From: Pedobacter sp. MC2016-24
GTDB lineage: Bacteria; Bacteroidota; Bacteroidia; Sphingobacteriales; Sphingobacteriaceae
Direction of reading: 5' to 3'
DNA: 64,000 bases
Assembly: GCF_015223055.1 (NCBI RefSeq)
Contig: NZ_JADFBX010000001.1
Location: 124,001-188,000, forward strand
This document shows, piece after piece, positions 26,334 to 35,740 of the stretch. The notes under the pieces were generated by a model. That model searched no databases. It was not told the DNA's origin and worked only from the letters and a program-made list of their open reading frames with translations. Made by a program: the position numbers and the translations under genes. The number at the start of each line of letters is the position of its first letter. Position 1 is the stretch's first letter.

Positions 26334-27140
26334 TTATGCTTTGTCCTTAATTACCTTAATGTCAGCTTGCATTTCTTTGATTATTGCGGTTAAACTATGG
26401 ATATCCTGTATTTCAGGTATTTGCCTGGTATGATGACTGTAATACTGCCAAAGCTCCAGTACTTCAGAAACCGGTACCGTATAAGGTTTGTAAAGACTGT
26501 TATAAGATTCCATTAATAATCCCCCGGAGGTGAGACTGACCTGCTTAAAAACAAAATCCTGTGTCCCTTTAAGAATGGCAACACAAAGCGTTTGAGGCTT
26601 TAGGCTGTTCCAATTTTCGATATAAGTGCAAATCAGTTCAGAGGCATCCGGAAAGGGCAACATGGAATCTCCTGCAATGGGAAACATACGATAGGTTTTT
26701 CCATCTGGCAGGTTAGGCAGGCTAAATTTTGGTAAGGTGGCAATAAAATCCGGATCATTAAATCCCGACTGGTAACCTGCCTTTGCTTTTACAGGAACAT
26801 ATTCCAGGTTCTCTTTATTGTGTTGATCTACCGTAATGGCTAAAACACGGATTTGTCCGCCTTTGATGTAAACATCATTACCTGCTTCAAGTTCACGGAG
26901 TTTTAGACTTCCGAGCTTGCCCAGATCTATACGCAGTAAACTATCAATGCTGATCTTAAAATATGCAGATAGGTTAATGACATCTTCAAAGGGTGGCGTT
27001 TTTGTTTGTCCGCTTTCTATTGCAGCAAGTTTGGAGCGCTTGATTTTTAATGTATTGGCCAATTCTTCCTGACTCAGCTTTCTGCGCTCACGTAGAAATT
27101 TGAGGTTGCTTCCAAAAAAAACTTTTTGATCAGTCATCAT
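26334..27140 (-). CDS. LexA-like S24 repressor with XRE helix-turn-helix
   Basis: 268 residues. Residues 8-70 are an XRE-type HTH (LKFLRERRKLSQEELANTLKIKRSKLAAIESGQ). The C-terminal half is a peptidase S24 domain with Ser159 in AGDSMLPFP and Lys199 in DFVFKQVSL. A candidate self-cleavage bond Ala121-Gly122 (VKAKAGYQSG) lies 38 residues before the Ser, much as in LexA. So it probably autocleaves on RecA filaments and derepresses the divergent imuA-imuB-dnaE2 operon (inference). It replaces LexA-type control with a cI-like HTH. Confidence 0.85.
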   Translation of the reverse strand: MMTDQKVFFGSNLKFLRERRKLSQEELANTLKIKRSKLAAIESGQTKTPPFEDVINLSAYFKISIDSLLRIDLGKLGSLKLRELEAGNDVYIKGGQIRVLAITVDQHNKENLEYVPVKAKAGYQSGFNDPDFIATLPKFSLPNLPDGKTYRMFPIAGDSMLPFPDASELICTYIENWNSLKPQTLCVAILKGTQDFVFKQVSLTSGGLLMESYNSLYKPYTVPVSEVLELWQYYSHHTRQIPEIQDIHSLTAIIKEMQADIKVIKDKA

Positions 27141-27166
27141 ATTTTGTTATTATTGATGTCAACATG

Positions 27167-27185
27167 TTGTCATTTATAATGACAA
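27167..27185. promoter_or_regulatory. Candidate operator of the S24 repressor
   Basis: TTGTCATTTATAATGACAA: perfect eight-base arms around TAT, in the 70-bp divergent region between the repressor and imuA. A further TGTCA half-site at 27157-27161 and the palindrome CAACATGTTG (27160-27169) adjoin it. It ends 25 bp before the imuA start, a position where binding would block transcription. Confidence 0.6.
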
Positions 27186-27210
27186 ATATAGGTGATTAAA
27201 TTTAATAACA

Positions 27211-27948
27211 ATGGAACGTGCGGAAAATAAGATTGAAATTATTGAAAGACTGAAACAACAGATCTTATCTATGCAGGGCTTTAAAGCACCGATAGCCCAG
27301 CCAATTTCTACAAATCTGGGATCGATGGAGTCGGCTTTTCCAAACCAGATTTTCCCTGGTGGTGTGATCCATGAATTCTTAAGTCCGGATGCTGAATCGG
27401 CAGCGGCGACCAGCGGTTTTATGGCTGTCTTATTGAGTCAGCTGATTGGGCAAGGCACAGGACCTTGTTTATGGATTGGTAGCAAACGTACACTCTTTCC
27501 TCCCGCTTTAGCCTTTTTTGGTATTCAGCCTGACCGGATCATTTTTATAGACCTGAAAATGGATAAGGACATCTTGTGGACCGTTGAAGAAGCCTTAAAA
27601 TGTGATGCCCTTTCAGCAGTGGTAGGTGAAATTAGCGAAATTAGTTTTTCTGAATCCCGGCGTCTGCAACTTGCTGTAGAACAAAGCCGGGTAACCGGAT
27701 TTATGCACTGCTTTAATCCCGATAAGATCCGCAATACCACTTCAGTTGCCCGATGGAAAATTAGTCCCATAGCCAGCGTACTTGAGGAAGGTATGCCTGG
27801 TATAGGTCATCCGCGCTGGAAAGTTGAGTTAATCAAAATACGTAATGGAAAACCGGGTACATGGTATATGGAGTGGCATACAGATCATTTTAAATACCTG
27901 ACAAAACCCAATTTAGTTGCTTCAATATCATTAGAAAAAGCAGGATAA
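27211..27948 (+). CDS. imuA: ImuA-like mutasome protein
   Basis: 245 residues, a RecA/SulA-like fold of the Bacteroidota ImuA type: FPNQIFPGGVIHEFLSPDAESAAATSGFMAVLL, GPCLWIGSKRTLFPPALAFFGI, then the strand-helix region with RIIFIDLKMDKD. The Walker A site is degenerate (GSKRTLFPP), as is usual for ImuA. With ImuB and DnaE2 it forms the translesion mutasome. It is first in the operon, one base before imuB, and divergent from the S24 repressor. Confidence 0.85.
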   Translation: MERAENKIEIIERLKQQILSMQGFKAPIAQPISTNLGSMESAFPNQIFPGGVIHEFLSPDAESAAATSGFMAVLLSQLIGQGTGPCLWIGSKRTLFPPALAFFGIQPDRIIFIDLKMDKDILWTVEEALKCDALSAVVGEISEISFSESRRLQLAVEQSRVTGFMHCFNPDKIRNTTSVARWKISPIASVLEEGMPGIGHPRWKVELIKIRNGKPGTWYMEWHTDHFKYLTKPNLVASISLEKAG

Positions 27949-27949
27949 A

Positions 27950-29449
27950 ATGGAAAAGCGGTTTATCAGCATTTGGTTTAGTCACCTTACAACGGATTGG
28001 TTTTTACTGCTGCGGCCTGAATTGCAGGAGGCTTCTTTTGTGCTTGCGGCTCCGGAACGTGGACGTATGCTTATTAAAGCTTCCAGTACCCCGGCAAAGG
28101 CTTTGGGAATTTCAGCAGGTATGGTAGTAGCGGATGCCCGTGCCATATTCCCTGCATTACAGGTGTTTGAGCAAGAGCCGGAAAGCTCAACTAAACTACT
28201 CTTTGCTTTAGCAGAATATTGCATTCGTTATACACCGGTTGTTGCACTGGATCCACCTGACGGTCTCATTCTTGAGGTAAGTGGTTGCACGCACCTTTGG
28301 GCGGGAGAACGCCTTTATCTTGAAGATATCACCAAGAGGTTAAAAAGTTCAGGTTACCAGGTGCGCGCTGCTATAGCAGACACCATTGGTACTGCCTGGG
28401 CCATTGCACGTTATGGACATGCTAAAGCCATCATTGAACCTGGTACAAACGCAGATGCCCTATCCGCTTTACCGCCTGAAGCTTTACGACTCGATGTTGG
28501 GATTGTGGAAAGTATGCACAAGATGGGCTTTTACCAAATTAAAAGCTTTATGACCATGCCCCGGTCTGTATTGCGCAGACGTTTTGGCCAATTGTTACCC
28601 GACCGCTTAGCCCAGGCTATGGGTGAATTACATGAACCTATCCAATCCATTAAACCAACAGAGCCCTACCAGGAACGCTTGCCATGCCTGGAGCCAATTC
28701 GTACTGCTACAGGTATTGAAATTGCACTTAAACGACTTTTGGAAGCTTTATGCAGGCGTTTGTTAAAGGAGGGTAAAGGTCTTAGGAAAGCGGTTCTGAA
28801 AGGTTACCGCATGGATGGAAATCTGCAGAAAGTAGAAATCGGCACAAATTATCCAACTAGAAGTGTCGCACACTTGCTTAAGCTTTTTGGATTGAAAATA
28901 AGCAGCATACGTCCGGGGCTGGGCATTGAATTGTTTTTATTAGAAGCCCCTGTTGTTGAAGTGCTGTCCCTGGAGCAGGAAACGCTTTGGAACCTTAGTC
29001 AGGGTTCAGAAAACACAACTGTAGTTATGAATTTATTGGACCGGATTGGTGTACGTACAGGGATCAGTTCAATACACCGGTATTTACCCGCTGAACGCCA
29101 TTGGCCTGAACATACGATCAAATTGTCTGGGGCATTGAAAGAAAAGCATATACTGCCCTGGCGAACGGACTTGCCGCGCCCTTTACACCTTTTAACCAGG
29201 CCAGAATTGATTGAAGTAACCGCTCCTATACCCGATTATCCGCCGATGCTTTTCCGGTACAAGGGCAAAGTTCATAAAGTAAGTAAGGCCGAAGGACCCG
29301 AACGGATAGAACAGGAATGGTGGTTGCAAAAAGGTAATCATAGGGACTATTATTGTATAGAAGATGAGAATGGTGCGCGGTACTGGCTTTTCCGTTTGGG
29401 GCATTATGACAAAGATCCACAATGGTTTATCCATGGTTTTTTTGCATAA
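27950..29449 (+). CDS. imuB: ImuB, catalytically degenerate Y-family polymerase
   Basis: 499 residues with Y-family polymerase fold. The catalytic carboxylates are absent: the usual DxD at the first strand reads ISIWFSHLTTDW and the SxDE motif reads ALDPPDGLILEV, as in ImuB proteins of other bacteria, which act as beta-clamp adaptors rather than polymerases. The middle holds HhH/little-finger sequence (VESMHKMGFYQIKSFMTMPRSVLRRRFG) and the C-terminal ImuB tail with PLHLLTRPELIEV. It starts 1 bp after imuA and ends 15 bp before dnaE2, a tight operon. Confidence 0.9.
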   Translation: MEKRFISIWFSHLTTDWFLLLRPELQEASFVLAAPERGRMLIKASSTPAKALGISAGMVVADARAIFPALQVFEQEPESSTKLLFALAEYCIRYTPVVALDPPDGLILEVSGCTHLWAGERLYLEDITKRLKSSGYQVRAAIADTIGTAWAIARYGHAKAIIEPGTNADALSALPPEALRLDVGIVESMHKMGFYQIKSFMTMPRSVLRRRFGQLLPDRLAQAMGELHEPIQSIKPTEPYQERLPCLEPIRTATGIEIALKRLLEALCRRLLKEGKGLRKAVLKGYRMDGNLQKVEIGTNYPTRSVAHLLKLFGLKISSIRPGLGIELFLLEAPVVEVLSLEQETLWNLSQGSENTTVVMNLLDRIGVRTGISSIHRYLPAERHWPEHTIKLSGALKEKHILPWRTDLPRPLHLLTRPELIEVTAPIPDYPPMLFRYKGKVHKVSKAEGPERIEQEWWLQKGNHRDYYCIEDENGARYWLFRLGHYDKDPQWFIHGFFA

Positions 29450-29464
29450 AAAAGAAAAAAGGAT

Positions 29465-32400
29465 ATGCAGTACACAGAATTACAGGTAACTACAAATTTT
29501 AGCTTTTTGCGGGGAGCATCGCATCCGGAAGAGATTGTTGAACATGCACTTGATTTAGGTTATACAGAAATTGCCATTACTGACCACAATACATTAGCAG
29601 GCATTGTTCGTGCTCATGCAGCAGCAAGAGGAAAGGACATCCGCATCATTCCCGCCTGCCGTCTGGATTTGGTGGATGGGCCAAGCCTCCTGGCTTATCC
29701 CACAAATATTGAGGCTTATGCCCAACTGTCCGGATTGCTTACAGCAGGTAATTTACGGAGTGAAAAGGGAAAATGTACTTTATATAAAGCTGATGTGTAT
29801 CGGTATGCTGAAGGCATTAAATTTATTGCTGTCCCGCCAGATGTTTTAAACGCAAACTTTGAATTCGATGCTGGCTTCAAAATGTCCCTTCAGCAATACA
29901 AAGCGGCTTTAGGGGATGCACTTTATATTGCTGCTGTACGCTCTTATCAGGCGCATGATAGTAAAAGGTTATTTCGCATTTCCCAACTGGCTGTTGAGTT
30001 TGAAATCCCGATGGTAGCGACCAACAACATTCATTATCATGATCGGGAACGCCGCGAATTACAGGATGTTCTGACCTGTATCAGGGAGAAATGCACCATT
30101 TACAATGCTGGCTTCAGGCTTTTTCAAAATGCAGAGCGGTATATGAAACCCGAGGCTGAAATGCTTCGTTTATTTAGACAATATCCTGACGCCATTGCAA
30201 GAACGCAGGAGCTCGCACATTCCTGTACTTTCTGTTTGGATAGCCTGAAATACGTTTATCCGCAGGAAATCACAACGGAAGGACGCAGCCCGCAGGAAGA
30301 GTTGACCCATCTGGTATGGCAAGGTGCCGAGGAACGCTTTGGCAGTCCTATACCTGATGCGATCCGGAAGACCATAAATATGGAACTGGAATTTATGGAA
30401 CGGAAAAACTACGCTTCCTACTTTCTTACGGTTTATGACTTTGTCCGTTTTGCCAGGGCGCAGCGTATTCTTTGTCAGGGGCGCGGATCAGCCGCGAATT
30501 CTGTGGTTTGTTATTGTCTGGGGATTACTTCTGTAGACCCTTCTAAAATCAAAGTATTGTTTGCCCGCTTTATGTCGGATGCCCGCGATGAACCACCGGA
30601 TATTGATGTAGATTTTGAGCATGAGCGACGTGAGGAAGTTATGCAATATATTTACAACAAATATGGTCGTGAACGTGCGGGGATTGTAGCGACAGTAACT
30701 CAAGTTCATTTTAAGGGAGCCGTACGCGATGTGGGTAAGGCAATGGGACTATCAGTTGATGCCGTTGACAGGTTGTCTAAATCTGGTTACGAACTGACTG
30801 AGGAATGGCTGGATGGTAAATCGGGAAATTCAAGCGAGGGATTTGATTCGAAAGACGCGCACCTGCGAAAAGTATTGGAACTCACCCAACAATATATCGG
30901 TTTCCCCCGGCAATTGGGTCAGCATACAGGTGGCTTTGTCATTACAGCGGGTAAGTTGTCAGACCTCTGTCCGATTCTGAATGCGCGTATGGAAAACCGC
31001 ACAAACATAGAGTGGAATAAAGATGATATTGAAACGCTGGGCTTTTTGAAGGTTGATGTTCTGGCGTTGGGAATGCTAACTTGCATTCGTAAAGCTTTTG
31101 ACCTGGCTAAAGACCATTATCACCTGGATTTAACTTTAGCGAATGTACCACAGGATGATCCTGCAGTGTATGAGATGATCAGCCGGGCAGACACCATTGG
31201 TGTATTCCAAATCGAAAGCCGCGCACAAATGTCTATGCTGCCAAGATTAAAACCGAAGGAATTTTATGACCTGGTCATTGAGGTGGCCATTGTAAGGCCA
31301 GGACCTATTCAAGGTGACATGGTTCACCCCTATCTGCGCCGCCGGAATAAGGAGGAGAAGGAAGAATATCCTTCTGAAGCGCTTAGGGAAATACTTAAAC
31401 GAACACTAGGTATTCCTTTATTTCAGGAACAGGCGATGGAAATAGCCATTGTTGCCGCTGGATTTACCCCTGCAGAGGCTGATGGCTTACGTCGGAGCAT
31501 GGCCAGCTTTAAGTCGCACGGACAAGTAACCCGGTACAAAAAGAAGATGATAGATGGCATGATCGCCAATGGTTATGATGCAGATTTTGCGGAACGTGTT
31601 TTTCGCCAGCTGGAAGGTTTTGGCAGTTATGGTTTCCCGGAAAGCCATGCTGCCAGTTTTGCCTTATTGGTGTATATATCCTCCTGGGTCAAATGTCATT
31701 ATCCTGATGTTTTTGCTGCGGCCTTACTCAACAGCTTACCAATGGGCTTTTATCAACCTGCACAAATTGTAATAGATGCGCAAAATCATGGTGTTGAAGT
31801 AATGCCGGTCGACATTAACCATTCTGATTGGGACAATACATTAGAATCAACTAGAGGAAAATATCATAAATTAAGGTTGGGTTTTCGTCAGGTTAAAGGC
31901 TTGAGGGAGGAAGAAATACAGCTATTGGTATCTGGAAGGTATAAAACTTATACAAGTATTCATACGCTACTTGAAATTGGGGTATCGCTTGCGACACTGG
32001 AGCGACTGGCAGATGCTGATGCATTCCGGTCCATTGGTTTTGACCGTCGTGAAGCCTTATGGGAGATATCTGCTTTAAGGGATGTGCCAGTGGGTCTTTT
32101 TCAGGGTCAGGCTACTGAAAGTAAATATGAAAAGCCCGTGTTTCTGCCAAAAATGAGGACATCAGAACATGTTTTACAAGATTACCGTTCTACTTCGTTG
32201 TCTTTAAAAGCCCATCCGGTTAGCTTTGTGCGCAAGCAATTGTTTGCTGCCGGAATTTTAAAAACCAAAGAACTTAGCCTCTGGCCTGATGGAACCCTGG
32301 TGCGCGCAGCTGGTTTGGTGCTGGTGCGGCAGCGTCCTGGAACAGCGACAGGAATTTGCTTCATCACGATTGAAGATGAGACTGGAATTGCCAATCTTGT

Positions 32401-32584
32401 TGTTTTTGCCAATCTTTTTGACAAGTATCGTAAAGAGATTGTACAGGCCAAATTACTGATGATTGAAGGTAAATTACAACGTGAAGGTGAGGTCACGCAT
32501 GTGGTAGCCAGCCGATGTTACAACATGTCGGGATTATTGCTTGAGCAGGGCGAGATTATTCCATCCGCAAGAAATTTCAAATAA
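29465..32584 (+). CDS. dnaE2: Error-prone DNA polymerase DnaE2 (ImuC)
   Basis: 1039 residues, a C-family polymerase shorter than DnaE1 as expected. An N-terminal PHP domain (TNFSFLRGASHPEEIVEHA, AITDHNTLAG), the catalytic core with CQGRGSAANSVVCY, PDIDVDFEHERREEV (catalytic Asp pair) and GIPLFQEQAMEIA, then HhH and OB domains (VRAAGLVLVRQRPGTATGICFITIED). It extends past lesions together with ImuA/ImuB and causes damage-induced mutation. It is the last gene of the SOS-like operon; its stop is 10 bp from the convergent YihY gene. Confidence 0.95.
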   Translation: MQYTELQVTTNFSFLRGASHPEEIVEHALDLGYTEIAITDHNTLAGIVRAHAAARGKDIRIIPACRLDLVDGPSLLAYPTNIEAYAQLSGLLTAGNLRSEKGKCTLYKADVYRYAEGIKFIAVPPDVLNANFEFDAGFKMSLQQYKAALGDALYIAAVRSYQAHDSKRLFRISQLAVEFEIPMVATNNIHYHDRERRELQDVLTCIREKCTIYNAGFRLFQNAERYMKPEAEMLRLFRQYPDAIARTQELAHSCTFCLDSLKYVYPQEITTEGRSPQEELTHLVWQGAEERFGSPIPDAIRKTINMELEFMERKNYASYFLTVYDFVRFARAQRILCQGRGSAANSVVCYCLGITSVDPSKIKVLFARFMSDARDEPPDIDVDFEHERREEVMQYIYNKYGRERAGIVATVTQVHFKGAVRDVGKAMGLSVDAVDRLSKSGYELTEEWLDGKSGNSSEGFDSKDAHLRKVLELTQQYIGFPRQLGQHTGGFVITAGKLSDLCPILNARMENRTNIEWNKDDIETLGFLKVDVLALGMLTCIRKAFDLAKDHYHLDLTLANVPQDDPAVYEMISRADTIGVFQIESRAQMSMLPRLKPKEFYDLVIEVAIVRPGPIQGDMVHPYLRRRNKEEKEEYPSEALREILKRTLGIPLFQEQAMEIAIVAAGFTPAEADGLRRSMASFKSHGQVTRYKKKMIDGMIANGYDADFAERVFRQLEGFGSYGFPESHAASFALLVYISSWVKCHYPDVFAAALLNSLPMGFYQPAQIVIDAQNHGVEVMPVDINHSDWDNTLESTRGKYHKLRLGFRQVKGLREEEIQLLVSGRYKTYTSIHTLLEIGVSLATLERLADADAFRSIGFDRREALWEISALRDVPVGLFQGQATESKYEKPVFLPKMRTSEHVLQDYRSTSLSLKAHPVSFVRKQLFAAGILKTKELSLWPDGTLVRAAGLVLVRQRPGTATGICFITIEDETGIANLVVFANLFDKYRKEIVQAKLLMIEGKLQREGEVTHVVASRCYNMSGLLLEQGEIIPSARNFK

Positions 32585-32594
32585 TGCCCTTTAT

Positions 32595-33998
32595 TTAGGT
32601 ATTATTTTGTTGCACAGAAGTGTTACCTGTTTCTATTTCAACCTCTTTAGTGGTTACCGCGTAGTGAGAAGGATGAATTTCAGAACCATAAGCGATCGCA
32701 TAGGCCTTGGTGAACTCTGCTCCGAAATATAAAATAATGGATGAATAATAGGTCCAGAGTAATAATACGACCAATGATCCTGCAGCGCCATAAGTGCTTC
32801 CCACATCACTCTGTCCGATATAAATTGAAATGCCAAATTTACCCAACATGAACAGTAATGCCGTTACTACCGAGCCAAAAAAGACGTCTTTCCATTTAAT
32901 GATTGCATCGGGCAGTACTTTGAAAATAACCCCAAATATTAAGGAAACCACGGCGAGGGTAACGACTTGATTCAATATATAGAACAACACGACAGACACA
33001 TCTTCAAACCTGGTTTGTAATCGATGGCTAAACCCGTCCAATACGGTTGTTACTGCCAGTGAAACCAAGAGTAAAAAGCCCAGACTTATGATGACCGAAA
33101 AAGAAAGAAAGCGGTTCTGTAACATCTTTAACCAACCTCTTTTGGGCTTGGGTTTTAATCCCCAAATGGTATTGATAGAGTCTTGAATGTCTCCAAAAAC
33201 AGTCGTTGCACCGATAAGAAGGGTTGCACCACCAATGACAACGGCGACAATTCCCTTATCACCAATCGCTGCTTTTTTGACCAGATCCTGTAATTGAAGC
33301 GCAGTATCCTTACCTAAAAAACCATCAAGTTGTGCATACACTTGCCCTTGCGCAGCTTCCTGGCCCAGAAATATACCGCAGAGCGAAATGATAACCACCA
33401 ATAACGGCGCCATGGAGAAGACCGTGTAATAAGCTAGTGAGCCACTCAATTTGGTGACCTTATGGTCTGAAAAACCCGTAAACGCATTTTTCAAGACTTC
33501 CCAAACTCCTTTTAAAGTTACTTTTCTTTTTTCCATGGTATTTTCTTTTGAAGTTGTTTCCCTGATTTTTTCAACGGACTTATTTTCTGTTGGCTTTACT
33601 GGAGGTTCATCTGTTGGCTTTGCTGGCGGTTCAGTTTGTTCTTCCCGAGTACAATGTTTGGCAAAATAACGTTGGATGGCCATGTCAGCAATAACAGATT
33701 CCAATTTATCCTTTAAAAACAAAACCAATAGCGCAATGACCATGAAAAATACAGCCGCACAGCCAAATCCCCTTGTAAAGCTTCCAAGCACATGAGAAAG
33801 ATAAAAGGCAAGTGTAATACAAGCAACCAGAAATGCAGTCAACATCAAAAAAAAGAGTGCCAGACCGGAAACTAAATCGGCCATTATCGTGGCCGTTTTC
33901 TCAATAGCCAATAACCGAATGATATCTAATCTAATGCGTAAATAATCCTTAGCCTGTTCCCAAATTTCATTAATTGACCTGTTTGTCGTTACTTTCAT
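32595..33998 (-). CDS. Fusion of holin-X-like and YihY/BrkB membrane domains
   Basis: 467 residues. Residues 10-115 resemble the phage-holin superfamily III / Holin-X small membrane domain (two helices, LALFFLMLTAFLVACITLAFYLSHVLGS and AVFFMVIALLVLFL). A Pro/Glu/Lys linker (118-150, with repeated EPPxKPT) follows. Residues 155-440 are YihY/BrkB: LSGSLAYYTVFSMAPLLVVII, six helices, and TYGAAGSLVVLLLWTYYSSIILYFGAEF. YihY-type proteins are inner-membrane proteins of unresolved function. The internal Met155 looks like an ancestral YihY start, so this may be a gene fusion. It is convergent with dnaE2. Confidence 0.8.
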   Translation of the reverse strand: MKVTTNRSINEIWEQAKDYLRIRLDIIRLLAIEKTATIMADLVSGLALFFLMLTAFLVACITLAFYLSHVLGSFTRGFGCAAVFFMVIALLVLFLKDKLESVIADMAIQRYFAKHCTREEQTEPPAKPTDEPPVKPTENKSVEKIRETTSKENTMEKRKVTLKGVWEVLKNAFTGFSDHKVTKLSGSLAYYTVFSMAPLLVVIISLCGIFLGQEAAQGQVYAQLDGFLGKDTALQLQDLVKKAAIGDKGIVAVVIGGATLLIGATTVFGDIQDSINTIWGLKPKPKRGWLKMLQNRFLSFSVIISLGFLLLVSLAVTTVLDGFSHRLQTRFEDVSVVLFYILNQVVTLAVVSLIFGVIFKVLPDAIIKWKDVFFGSVVTALLFMLGKFGISIYIGQSDVGSTYGAAGSLVVLLLWTYYSSIILYFGAEFTKAYAIAYGSEIHPSHYAVTTKEVEIETGNTSVQQNNT

Positions 33999-34157
33999 AT
34001 TTAAAATCGTATGTTCTCAAATGAGGAATGCCTGAATCAAGCGCTTCCAACGGGTTAATTATTACAACCGGAGTTGATTAAAATAGTTTTGAATTAAAGC
34101 ACAAACAAAACAGTAGCTATGCTGTTATCAGGGTTGAGTTAGACCAATTTTTTGGAA

Positions 34158-34544
34158 ATGGGAATTAAACAATTGAGTATTTCTGCAATGTTGATGATGC
34201 TACTGCCGATCTTTTCATTAGGCCAGAAAGCTTATGAAGCGATTCCTTATAAAGGGATGATGGGCCATAGCGAAGTCAGGTTAATTTTTGCTGACGGTTA
34301 TATTGGCGCTTCTTCCATCACCTTGTTAAAAAGTAATCGGAAAATAAAGTTTCTGCCAGATGTAGGATATGTTGACAGCAGTAAAACCTTGAAATTTTAC
34401 CGGCCCCTCCCTACGGGTACAAATTCTCCGGATTACTTTACCTTAATTAACCTTACAGAGTATTATGACAAGCTTCCCAAATCAATTGAAGGCAGTTATT
34501 TTAAAGACGGAAAGATCAGTAAGGTTAAATTCTTTAAGCAGTAA
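34158..34544 (+). CDS. Hypothetical exported protein
   Basis: 128 residues with a hydrophobic leader ending FSLGQ and a small beta-rich body (GYIGASSITLLKSNRKIKFLPDVGYVDS). No motif or family recognised. The ATG at 34158 is used; a TTG six bases upstream is ignored. It lies upstream of the PA2169-type gene with a 90-bp gap and may be co-transcribed with it. Periplasmic location is inferred from the leader. Confidence 0.5.
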   Translation: MGIKQLSISAMLMMLLPIFSLGQKAYEAIPYKGMMGHSEVRLIFADGYIGASSITLLKSNRKIKFLPDVGYVDSSKTLKFYRPLPTGTNSPDYFTLINLTEYYDKLPKSIEGSYFKDGKISKVKFFKQ

Positions 34545-34633
34545 GCTTCTGTTGAAATCAGGATTGGGATTGTTTTTACAAAAACCTTTTTACGGTGTCA
34601 CTGTTAAGTACAGACATCAAATCCTCGAAAAAA

Positions 34634-35092
34634 ATGGAAAATAACACAGTAAACACAGAAGTTTTAAACGATCTGATCCAGATCAACAACGACAGGGTAA
34701 CGGGTTATGAAAAAGCAATTGCAGAATTATCGCCTGAAGACAATGACCTGAGGACATTATTTGTAGAAATGATCAGGCAAAGTGCGCAGCACAAATCAGT
34801 ATTGACACAAGAAGTTCAGGTGTTGGGTGTTTCAGCCGAAACAGGGACGACTACATCTGGAAAAATCTATCGTGCCTGGATGGATGTGAAAGCAATGTTT
34901 ACCGGACATGATCGGGAAACAGTATTAAACAATTGTGAATTTGGTGAAGATTCCGCTCAGAAAGCTTATAAAGCAGCCTTAGAAACCGAAGGCCTTTCTG
35001 CCAACCTTAGCAGTATTCTTACAGCGCAGAAAGCAGATCTGAGAACTTCACACGATAAAATCAAAGCCTTAAGAGACGCTGTATCGTCATAG
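34634..35092 (+). CDS. PA2169 family four-helix-bundle protein (second copy)
   Basis: 152 residues, helical, same family as the gene at 18914: VLNDLIQINNDRVTGYEKAIAEL, LFVEMIRQSAQHKSVLTQEVQVL, GKIYRAWMDVKAMFTG and NNCEFGEDSAQKAYKAALE. The sequences differ enough to suggest an old duplication or separate lineages. Start is ATG 34634 (MENNTVNTEV); the upstream GTG adds 13 residues. A terminator follows immediately. Stress role is inferred from the family only. Confidence 0.8.
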   Translation: MENNTVNTEVLNDLIQINNDRVTGYEKAIAELSPEDNDLRTLFVEMIRQSAQHKSVLTQEVQVLGVSAETGTTTSGKIYRAWMDVKAMFTGHDRETVLNNCEFGEDSAQKAYKAALETEGLSANLSSILTAQKADLRTSHDKIKALRDAVSS

Positions 35093-35096
35093 CTTT

Positions 35097-35133
35097 AAAA
35101 AAGGATCCCCTGATTGTTCAAGGGATCCTTTTT
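35097..35133. terminator. Bidirectional terminator
   Basis: AAAAAAGGATCCC (35097-35109) and GGGATCCTTTTT (35122-35133), a strong stem with A and T tracts on the outer sides and a 12-base loop. It lies between the plus-strand PA2169 gene and the convergent OsmC gene. Confidence 0.85.
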
Positions 35134-35147
35134 AATTTGAGTATAAG

Positions 35148-35567
35148 TTAGGCGTACTGAACCTCTAAAGTAATGTTTACACTTAAGGCTTTAGATATGA
35201 TACAATTGGCTTTTGCTCCCTCGGCTATCTTTTTAAAAGTTTCTTCATCAACACCCTCGATACTGCTTCCAACCAATTTTAAATGAATACCGGTTACACT
35301 TAATGTAGCCATATCCAAATCTAAAATTGCATCTGTATTCAAATCAGCCGGGGTAAATCCCGCATCCGATAGCGCAGCACTTACTGCCATCGTAAAGCAG
35401 CCAGCATGTGCTGCCGCTAACAACTCTTCTGGATTTGTACCAATTCCATCTTGAAATCTTGTTTTAAAAGAATATTGGGTTTCGTTTAGAATGGTACTTT
35501 GGGTAGAAATTTCGCCTTGTCCGGTAGTTAAGGTTCCATTCCAATGTGCTTTTGCTGTACGTTTCAT
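35148..35567 (-). CDS. osmC: OsmC family peroxiredoxin-like protein
   Basis: 139 residues. The OsmC/Ohr fold uses two Cys as redox pair: Cys57 in AAAHAGCFTMAVS and Cys122 in EGAKANCIISKAL. Start matches the family (MKRTAKAHWNGTL). OsmC reduces organic hydroperoxides with lipoylated or thiol reductants. The closer fit is OsmC rather than Ohr, from the sequence GTNPEELLAAAHAGCF. It is monocistronic, facing the PA2169 gene over a shared terminator. Confidence 0.9.
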   Translation of the reverse strand: MKRTAKAHWNGTLTTGQGEISTQSTILNETQYSFKTRFQDGIGTNPEELLAAAHAGCFTMAVSAALSDAGFTPADLNTDAILDLDMATLSVTGIHLKLVGSSIEGVDEETFKKIAEGAKANCIISKALSVNITLEVQYA

Positions 35568-35740
35568 TGTTTATATAATTTAAGTGACAATTCAATTCTC
35601 TAATTTAAAACATTATGTGTTAAGGACAGGTAAATAAATCATTCTTTTTGATTGCTATAAATTAGCCGCCTGCATTCAGGAATGGATTCTTTTATCGCGT
35701 TGTTATTAGATTTACTTACTTTTGCAGGAAATTGCATTAT

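Noticed and set aside
34595..34633. GTG start adding 13 residues to the PA2169 gene
   Set aside because: The extra residues are not part of the family and the internal ATG fits better.
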